NCBI GenBank assembly: GCA_026713745.1
Contig: JAPONU010000400.1
Location: 1-21,860, forward strand
Direction of reading: 5' to 3'
From: a bacterium
GTDB taxonomy: Bacteria; Actinomycetota; Acidimicrobiia; Acidimicrobiales; CATQHL01
DNA: 21,860 nucleotides
Shown: in pieces, positions 16,935 to 21,860 of the stretch
Position numbering within the stretch: position 1 is the stretch's first letter
Layout: each line of letters begins with the position of its first letter
The notes under the pieces: model-generated
Databases searched by the model: none
Told to the model about the DNA's origin: nothing
The model's input: the letters and a program-made list of their open reading frames with translations, nothing else
Made by a program: the position numbers and the translations under genes

Positions 16935-17475
16935 CTGCCCAGGGCTCCGGATCGGCTTCGCGCAGCAGCACCACGTCCACCCGTTCAGTAAACCCGGGAA
17001 TCTCGAGGAACCCGATGGAGTCGGCCTCGGTGTTCACCATGAGGTCCGAGAGCAACGCAGCCGGAGCCAGCAGCTGGCCCGGCTGTGCCAGGTCGCAGAG
17101 ATGCGCGGCGAGGTTCACCGCATTCCCGATGTAGTCGTCCCCCTCGAAGAGAATGACCGGCCCGGCGGCGATACCGGCGCGCAGGGGCAGGATCCCCTGT
17201 ACGGCCACGACGTTCTGGAGATGCACGACCGCCTCAACGAGAGGCTCGTTCTCGACGCCGACCAGCATGGCCCCGTCCCCGAGCCACTTGGCCATCCGGA
17301 CACCGTGGTTCGCAACCACGGCTCGGACCACGGCTCGGAACTCCGCCAGGAGAGCTACCGCCTTGCGATCCCCGTGGTCATCGGTGTAGCGCGTGAAGTT
17401 GCACAGGTCCACGAAGGCGAACCCCCGCTCGACGCGTGCCGGGCTGATTCCCGCGACCAGCGCCGATTCGTCCAT
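16927..17475 (-). CDS. Small class III adenylate/guanylate cyclase-like protein
   Basis: The 182-residue product is a stand-alone cyclase homology domain. Visible residues of the class III site: metal-binding Asp23 in FVDLCNFTRYTD, substrate-contacting Lys63 and second metal Asp67 in MAKWLGDGAM, a purine-contact Asp113 or Asp114 in EGDDYIG, and transition-state Asn121 in NAVNLAAHL. The transition-state Arg expected four residues later (VNxAAR) is His125. This could lower or abolish cyclisation, or the domain may be a nucleotide-binding regulator. There is no membrane segment or sensor domain. ATG 17475 is 3 nt after the lgt stop, and the 3' end overlaps metX by 8 nt. The substrate (ATP or GTP) and activity are uncertain. 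Confidence 0.82.
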   Translation of the reverse strand: MDESALVAGISPARVERGFAFVDLCNFTRYTDDHGDRKAVALLAEFRAVVRAVVANHGVRMAKWLGDGAMLVGVENEPLVEAVVHLQNVVAVQGILPLRAGIAAGPVILFEGDDYIGNAVNLAAHLCDLAQPGQLLAPAALLSDLMVNTEADSIGFLEIPGFTERVDVVLLREADPEPWADG

Positions 17476-17478
17476 GGC

Positions 17479-18525
17479 TCAGACCGGCGAGCTGCCGGCA
17501 GTCGACTCGTCCGCGCCCGGTTGAGTCTGTTCGTGGCCGGCCACGCCCGGCTCGGAGTCGTCCGCCTGACGATCCGCCGTCTCGAACCCGTCCGCGTCGG
17601 CGTCTCCGGACGGCTCCGCTCCGCCGGCCGGGGTGACGTCCCGCCCGGAGGTGGCGGGTTCGAACGAATCCGTCGCCTCGCCGCCGACCGGAATGACCGC
17701 GTCGACCGGCGTCCCCGCCGCCGCCAGCAGCGCCTCCGCCCGCCGCCGGCGCGGCGTCACCAGCAGGAGGAACAGGCCCGCCAGCACGAGCACTCCGCCC
17801 ATCACCCAGATATTCACCCTGACGCCCGCCAGCAGGCTGGCCGGATCCACGCGCAGCGCCTCGATCCACAACCGTCCGGCCGCATACGAGAACAGATAGA
17901 GCACGACCAGGTGACCTCTCGGCATCCTGCCGCGTACGGCGACTCGCCACATCAGCCCGAAGACCAGCATGCTCCAGACCATCTCGTAGGCGAAAGTGGG
18001 ATGGAACGTCTCGACGTCCAGGTATTCCCGCGGGCGGTGCTCCGCGTCGATCTCCAGGCCCCACGGAAGGTCGGTCGGCCGCCCGAACAGTTCCTGGTTG
18101 AACCAGTTCCCGAGCCGCCCGACGAACTGCCCGACGGGAAATCCCACCGCCGCGGTGTCGAGCACCGAGCGCAACGGCAAGCGGCGCAGCCGGATGACGA
18201 TGAGTCCTCCGAGCACCGAGGCCAGGATCCCTCCCGGGATGCCGAGGCCACCCTCCCAGATCTTCACCACGTCCACCCAGCGACCCTGGTAGCTCTTCCA
18301 GTCGGTCAGCACGTGGTAGGCGCGGGCGCCGATGAGGCCGAGCGGGACACCCACGGTGGCGACCTGCACCGCCCATTCCGGATTGAGCCCGCGGCGCTGC
18401 AGCAGGCGGGCGGCCGCGTACACGCCACCTATGACGCCCAGCGCCACCATGAGCCCGTAGAGGCGCAGGTTCAGGGGTCCGAGGGAGAGCGTGCCCACGT
18501 CGGGGCTGGGAATGGAAGCGATCAA
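17479..18525 (-). CDS. lgt: Phosphatidylglycerol-prolipoprotein diacylglyceryl transferase
   Basis: Lgt transfers diacylglycerol from phosphatidylglycerol to the lipobox Cys of prolipoproteins, in the membrane. With start TTG 18525 the product has 348 residues, opening MIASIPSPDVGTLSLGPLNLR as in other Lgt (xIPSPxxG). About seven membrane helices carry WEGGLGIPGGILA (90-102), the signature GRLGNWFNQELFG (136-148, Arg137), HPTFAYE (175-181) and GRLWIEALRVD (217-227, Arg225). The His found after GGLxF in E. coli is not conserved at this site in Gram-positives; here it is Pro. Residues 258-348 are a soluble, acidic, Asp/Glu/Pro-rich tail. A GTG at 18576 would add 17 residues, but a GGAG site 7 nt before the TTG and the family N-terminus favour the TTG. 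It is coupled to the cyclase gene. Confidence 0.94.
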   Translation of the reverse strand: MIASIPSPDVGTLSLGPLNLRLYGLMVALGVIGGVYAAARLLQRRGLNPEWAVQVATVGVPLGLIGARAYHVLTDWKSYQGRWVDVVKIWEGGLGIPGGILASVLGGLIVIRLRRLPLRSVLDTAAVGFPVGQFVGRLGNWFNQELFGRPTDLPWGLEIDAEHRPREYLDVETFHPTFAYEMVWSMLVFGLMWRVAVRGRMPRGHLVVLYLFSYAAGRLWIEALRVDPASLLAGVRVNIWVMGGVLVLAGLFLLLVTPRRRRAEALLAAAGTPVDAVIPVGGEATDSFEPATSGRDVTPAGGAEPSGDADADGFETADRQADDSEPGVAGHEQTQPGADESTAGSSPV

Positions 18526-18532
18526 GTGGACA

Positions 18533-18536
18533 CTCC
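18533..18536 (-). promoter_or_regulatory. Ribosome binding site supporting the TTG start of lgt
   Basis: The minus strand reads GGAG 7 nt before TTG 18525. The competing GTG at 18576 has no comparable site. Confidence 0.5.
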
Positions 18537-18630
18537 GATACGGGAATCGCCGGCCGGCGGCGGTTCCCGCCCGCACTGCGCGCCGCCTGTGGAGAGTTTA
18601 GCGGGGTGCCGCGGCGCCATCGGGCACGGT

Positions 18631-18636
18631 TATCGT
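18631..18636 (+). promoter_or_regulatory. Possible leaderless promoter (-10 box) of gpgS
   Basis: TATCGT matches the actinobacterial TANNNT -10 pattern and ends 7 nt before the GTG at 18644. Transcription would start at or next to the start codon, giving a leaderless mRNA, which fits the absence of any Shine-Dalgarno. No clear -35 is seen. The 118-bp divergent gap to lgt contains no gene. Confidence 0.4.
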
Positions 18637-18643
18637 TCCCACG

Positions 18644-19525
18644 GTGCCCCCCGGATCGACCGCCGGCCGGCTCGCCGACCTCAAGGGAGAGCGCACCGTC
18701 GCCGTCTGCCTGCCGGCCCTGAACGAGGAGTCCACCGTCGGGGCGATCTGTGCCGAGATCCGCCGGGAGCTCATGCCTCCCGCCGCCGGACTCGTGGACG
18801 ACCTGCTGGTCATGGACGACAACTCGACCGACCGCACCAGCGCGGTGGCCGCCGCCGCCGGCGCCAGGGTCGTGCGCTCAGCGGAGGTGATCCCGGAGAC
18901 AGGTCCCGGCCTCGGCAAGGGCAACGCCCTCTGGAAGAGCGTGGCCGCCACGACCGCCGACCTCATCGTGTGGTGCGATGCCGACCTCACGAGCTTCGAG
19001 GCCCGCTACGTGACCGCGCTCGTGGAGCCACTGCTGGCCGACGAGCGGGTCGTGCTCGTGAAGGGCTACTACGAGCGAATGCTGGACGGTCGACCGGGCG
19101 GCGGCCGGACCACCGAGTTGATGGCACGACCGCTGCTGGCGCAGTTCTTCCCCGAGTTGGCCCACCTGCGGCAGCCACTCGGCGGCGAATACTCCGTCCG
19201 GCGACAGGCCGTCGAGCAGGTGCCGTTCGTCCAGGGTTGGGGCGTGGAGGTCGGACTCCTCATCGACCTTTCACGCCGCTTTGGGGCGGACTGCATCGCT
19301 GAGGCCGACCTCGGTGTGCGCCGCCACCGCAACCGACCGCTGCCGGAGTTGGGCCCACAGGCGCTGGCGATCCTGCAGACCGTGCTGCAGCGAGCCGGAG
19401 TCAGCCCACCGGTCGCCGGCGACGGCTGGAGTGCCCGGCTTCGGATACCCGGTGTGGAGACTCGGGAGGTGTCGCTGCGCGAGCGGCCCCCGCTCAGCGA
19501 CCGCAGCGGCCCGCCGGCCGGCTAG
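18644..19525 (+). CDS. gpgS: Glucosyl-3-phosphoglycerate synthase-like glycosyltransferase (GT81)
   Basis: GpgS transfers glucose from a nucleotide sugar to 3-phosphoglycerate, the first step to glucosylglycerate, a compatible solute and primer of methylglucose polysaccharides. The 293-residue GT-A protein shows VAVCLPALNEESTVG (19-33), VMDDNSTDRT (56-65), GLGKGNALWKS (89-99), the metal-binding WCDADLTS (DxD at 112-114), RPLLAQFFPEL (162-172), LRQPLGGEYSVRR (175-187), PFVQGWGVEVGLLID (194-208) and RRHRNRPLPEL (226-236, with the conserved His). These match the GpgS order, though another GT2/GT81 specificity cannot be excluded. The start is GTG 18644, probably leaderless. No phosphatase gene (gpgP) is adjacent. 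The TAG is 15 nt from the converging dehydrogenase stop. Confidence 0.85.
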   Translation: MPPGSTAGRLADLKGERTVAVCLPALNEESTVGAICAEIRRELMPPAAGLVDDLLVMDDNSTDRTSAVAAAAGARVVRSAEVIPETGPGLGKGNALWKSVAATTADLIVWCDADLTSFEARYVTALVEPLLADERVVLVKGYYERMLDGRPGGGRTTELMARPLLAQFFPELAHLRQPLGGEYSVRRQAVEQVPFVQGWGVEVGLLIDLSRRFGADCIAEADLGVRRHRNRPLPELGPQALAILQTVLQRAGVSPPVAGDGWSARLRIPGVETREVSLRERPPLSDRSGPPAG

Positions 19526-19540
19526 GAGCCGAAGCGCCGC

Positions 19541-20644
19541 TCACGGGAACTCCACGACCGAGCGCACGATCTCTCCGGCGAGCATCGCCTCGTAACCTTC
19601 GTTGATGCGCCCCAGGTCGAGGCGCAGCGAGACCATCTCGTCGAGGCGGAGCCGGCCGTCCAGGTAGAGGTCCACCAGCTGGGGGAGGTCGCGCCGGAAG
19701 ACGTTCGACCCCATCAGCGATCCTTGCAGGCGCTTCTCCTGCAACAACAGCTCGGTACCGTCGATCTCCACCCGGGCGCCCAGGGGAAGCATGCCGATCA
19801 CCGTGGCACTGCCACCGCGGGCGGCCATGGCGAAGCTCTGCTCGACCGTGCGCGGCGAGCCGATGGCCTCGAAGGTGAACTCGGCGCCGCCACCGGTGAG
19901 CGAGCGGACCTGCTCGACGGGATCGCCGTCGGCGGGATCCACGGTGTGGGTCGCGCCGAGTTCGGTCGCCCAGGCGAGTTTGCGTGGCTCGGTGTCTACG
20001 GCGATCACCACGGTCGCACCGGCGATGCGGGCCGCCTGCACCGCAGCCATGCCGACCCCGCCGCAACCCACGACGGCGACCGAGGATCCCGGCCGCACGC
20101 CGGCGGTGCGGAAGACGGCTCCGGTCCCGGTCAGCACCCCGCAGCCGAGGAGCGCCGCCCGATCCAGAGGCATGTCGGCGCGGATGCGCACCAGTGCTCT
20201 CCGGTGAACCAGCATGCGCTCGGCGAAGGTGGCGAGGCCCACGAACTGGTGCAGCTCTCGGCCGTCGAGGCTGAGGCGCGACGGCTGCCCGGCGGGACGG
20301 GCGCGCAGCGAGTGCCCGTCGGTGCAGAGGTAGGAGCGGCCACCGAGACAGGTGGTGCACTCCCCGCAGCCCACCGAGAGGCACGTCACGACGTGATCGC
20401 CGGGCGCGAAGTCCTCGACGCCGGCGCCGACGGCCTCCACGACACCGGCAGCCTCGTGGCCCAGCACACACGGTGTGGGGGTCGGCCAGGAGCCGCCGAT
20501 GAAGTGGAGGTCGCTGTGACACAGACCCGTCGCGGCCGTGCGCACCAGGACCTCCTCCGGACCGGGCGCAGCCATGGCGACCTGCTCGATCTGCAGGCTG
20601 GCTGCCCCCGGATGGAGGACGGCCGCCCCCATCGTGGTGGTCAT
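19541..20644 (-). CDS. Zinc-dependent alcohol dehydrogenase (MDR superfamily)
   Basis: This is a cytoplasmic NAD-type oxidoreductase of 367 residues. Catalytic zinc ligands are visible as Cys42 (GLCHSDLHF), His63-Glu64 (LGHEAAGVVEAVG) and Cys168 (LLGCGVLTGTGAV). Structural zinc ligands are Cys93, 96, 99 and 107 (CGECTTCLGGRSYLC). The Rossmann motif GCGGVGMAAV (193-202) with Asp217 at the end of the second strand indicates NAD(H) preference. The layout resembles class III/NDMA-dependent mycobacterial alcohol dehydrogenases (AdhB/AdhD-like), but formaldehyde or mycothiol specificity cannot be assigned. The start is ATG 20644; a second Met at residue 5 (MGAAVLHPG) also matches the family opening, and neither has a good Shine-Dalgarno. 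It lies 67 bp after nrdJ and converges with gpgS. Confidence 0.93.
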   Translation of the reverse strand: MTTTMGAAVLHPGAASLQIEQVAMAAPGPEEVLVRTAATGLCHSDLHFIGGSWPTPTPCVLGHEAAGVVEAVGAGVEDFAPGDHVVTCLSVGCGECTTCLGGRSYLCTDGHSLRARPAGQPSRLSLDGRELHQFVGLATFAERMLVHRRALVRIRADMPLDRAALLGCGVLTGTGAVFRTAGVRPGSSVAVVGCGGVGMAAVQAARIAGATVVIAVDTEPRKLAWATELGATHTVDPADGDPVEQVRSLTGGGAEFTFEAIGSPRTVEQSFAMAARGGSATVIGMLPLGARVEIDGTELLLQEKRLQGSLMGSNVFRRDLPQLVDLYLDGRLRLDEMVSLRLDLGRINEGYEAMLAGEIVRSVVEFP

Positions 20645-20711
20645 CGCGCGTCGCCGCGCCTGCGCTGCTCGCCCGTGCCCACTCGGGCCTTCCGGGTCCC
20701 CCGGGGCGGGT

Positions 20712-21860
20712 TCAGCTGCAGCCGCTCGTGGCCCCGCAGGTGGAGCAGGCGTAGCACGAGCCGGCCCGCACCATCCGGGTACCGCAGGACATGCACAGCG
20801 GCGACGCGGAGTCCGTCAGGCCGCCGTGGGGTCGGCTTCCGGCGGGTCCGTCCGCAGTTGCGAGATCGGAACGGGGCAGCACCGACGGCGGGTCCGGAGC
20901 GACGTCGACCCATTGCACCGAACCGGCCGCCGCCTCGGCGACGCCCGGAAGCGTGGGCTCAAGCCGCTCAGAGGTCGAGAAGATGCTCATCTCGGCGCGT
21001 TCCTCCGGCAACAGGTAGATCAGCGCCAGCCGCCGGAACAGGTAGTCCATGAGGCTGGTGGCGATCCGAATGTCGGGATCGTCGGTCACACCGGCAGGCT
21101 CGAAGCGCATACCGCAGAAGGCGTCCACGTAGGCGCGCAGCGGGACGCCGTACTGGAGCCCGTATGACACCGCGATCGCGAAGGCGTCCATGATCCCGGC
21201 CAGAGTCGAGCCCTGTTTGGACACCCGCACGAAGATCTCACCAGGACAGCCGTCCTCGTACTCGCCGACGGTCACGAACCCCTTGCAGTCGGCCACCCGG
21301 AACTCCATCGTCCGCGAGGTGCGGGAGTGCGGCAGCCGGCGGCGCACGGGCCCCGGTGGCGGTGGCGTCCCAGTCGCGGGCGCCGAGTCGTCGAACTCAC
21401 CGGCACTCGCAACCGAGAGCGGCTGCTGCCACTTGGAGTTGTCCCGGTAGACGGCGATGGCCTTCACACCGCTGCGCCAGGCCGACACGAACAACTCGCG
21501 CACGTCGTCGACGGTTGCGTCGGCGCGCAGGTTGACGGTCTTGGAGATCCCGCCGCTCAGGAAGGGCTGCACCGCCGCCATCATCTGCACGTGGCCCTCG
21601 GGGCCGACCGTGTTGTCACCGATCGAGCAGGCGAACACCGGGTAGTACTCGCGGGCCAACCCCGGGGCGCCCAGGACCGAACCGGTGCTCTCCACGTGCG
21701 CCACGATCCCGGCGATCTCGGCGGCCCCGTAGCCCAGCCGCTCCAGCGCCGGCGCCAGCGAGCGGTTCACGATGGTGAGCGAGCCCCCGCCGACGAGCGA
21801 CTTGGCCTTGCGCAGCGCCAGGTCGGGCTCGATGCCGGTGGTGTCGCAATCCATCATGAA
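20712..21860 (-). CDS. nrdJ: Adenosylcobalamin-dependent ribonucleotide reductase, C-terminal part (5' end outside window)
   Basis: Class II ribonucleotide reductase makes deoxyribonucleotides using a cobalamin radical, with no need for oxygen. Only the last 383 codons are inside; the frame is open to the right edge (FMMDCDTTGIEPDLAL). Visible parts: the end of the barrel domain (MMAAVQPFLSGGISKTVNL, then SAWRSGVKAIAVYRDNSKWQ, typical of NrdJ), a Pro/Ala-rich linker, a TSCPD domain (DCKGFVTVGEYEDGCPGEIF through MDYLFRRLAL), and a cysteine-rich end CMSCGTRMVRAGSCYACSTC that resembles a zinc ribbon or the redox-active Cys tail that re-reduces the active site. Catalytic thiyl/loop Cys are mostly upstream of the window. 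The stop is at 20712. A short GC stem (20692-20704) follows but lacks a U-tract. Confidence 0.96.
   Translation of the reverse strand, partial: FMMDCDTTGIEPDLALRKAKSLVGGGSLTIVNRSLAPALERLGYGAAEIAGIVAHVESTGSVLGAPGLAREYYPVFACSIGDNTVGPEGHVQMMAAVQPFLSGGISKTVNLRADATVDDVRELFVSAWRSGVKAIAVYRDNSKWQQPLSVASAGEFDDSAPATGTPPPPGPVRRRLPHSRTSRTMEFRVADCKGFVTVGEYEDGCPGEIFVRVSKQGSTLAGIMDAFAIAVSYGLQYGVPLRAYVDAFCGMRFEPAGVTDDPDIRIATSLMDYLFRRLALIYLLPEERAEMSIFSTSERLEPTLPGVAEAAAGSVQWVDVAPDPPSVLPRSDLATADGPAGSRPHGGLTDSASPLCMSCGTRMVRAGSCYACSTCGATSGCS

Noticed and set aside
16819..19302. 827-codon plus-strand open frame across metX, cyclase, lgt and into gpgS
   Set aside because: It spans several real genes on the opposite strand and a different frame of gpgS; the composition is that of a GC-rich shadow.

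Overview
The window is high-GC DNA packed with housekeeping genes on the minus strand. It most resembles a rod-shaped actinobacterium, possibly of the Acidimicrobiia. The reasons are: GC-rich third codon positions throughout; many GTG/TTG starts and 4-nt stop/start overlaps; an actinobacterial-type rng/rne-rplU-rpmA-obg-proB cluster; a glucosyl-3-phosphoglycerate synthase of actinobacterial type; a B12-dependent ribonucleotide reductase; and a complete mreBCD-mrdA-rodA set, which mycobacteria and corynebacteria lack. The taxonomic placement is inference from gene content, not a database match.

Layout from left to right. Bases 2-655 (+) hold the 3' end of a flotillin/SPFH protein. Bases 656-878 are non-coding and hold a short tandem duplication across the flotillin stop, a dispersed-repeat-like palindrome and a GC hairpin. 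From 879 to 15247 every protein gene is on the minus strand. Read in the direction of transcription they are mreB, mreC, mreD, mrdA (PBP2), rodA, a radical SAM protein, its DUF2344 partner, an RNase E/G, rplU, rpmA, obg, proB and a CaCA-type cation exchanger. Spacing is tight (overlaps of 4 nt or gaps of a few tens of nt), so this is probably one or a few long transcripts joining cell-wall elongation to ribosome and RNA maturation. Bases 15357-15688 carry tRNA-Gly(GCC), tRNA-Cys(GCA) and tRNA-Val(GAC), also transcribed on the minus strand, with a good -10 box just upstream of tRNA-Gly.

Upstream of the tRNAs, lgt, a small class III nucleotide cyclase-like gene and metX form a coupled minus-strand set (15723-18525). 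Divergent from lgt is gpgS (+, 18644-19525), which looks leaderless. It converges on a zinc alcohol dehydrogenase (-, 19541-20644), and the right edge is the C-terminal part of the adenosylcobalamin-dependent ribonucleotide reductase nrdJ (-, 20712-21860).

Functionally, MreBCD, PBP2 and RodA form the elongasome. RNase E/G, L21, L27 and Obg act in RNA turnover and 50S assembly. The radical SAM/DUF2344 pair sits between these two groups and has no settled function known to me. I found no CRISPR array, phage, IS element or defence system. The points most worth a second look are the lgt-cyclase-metX coupling with a cyclase that lacks its catalytic arginine, the uncharacterised radical SAM/DUF2344 pair, a non-canonical G4 motif in Obg, and several small repeats.
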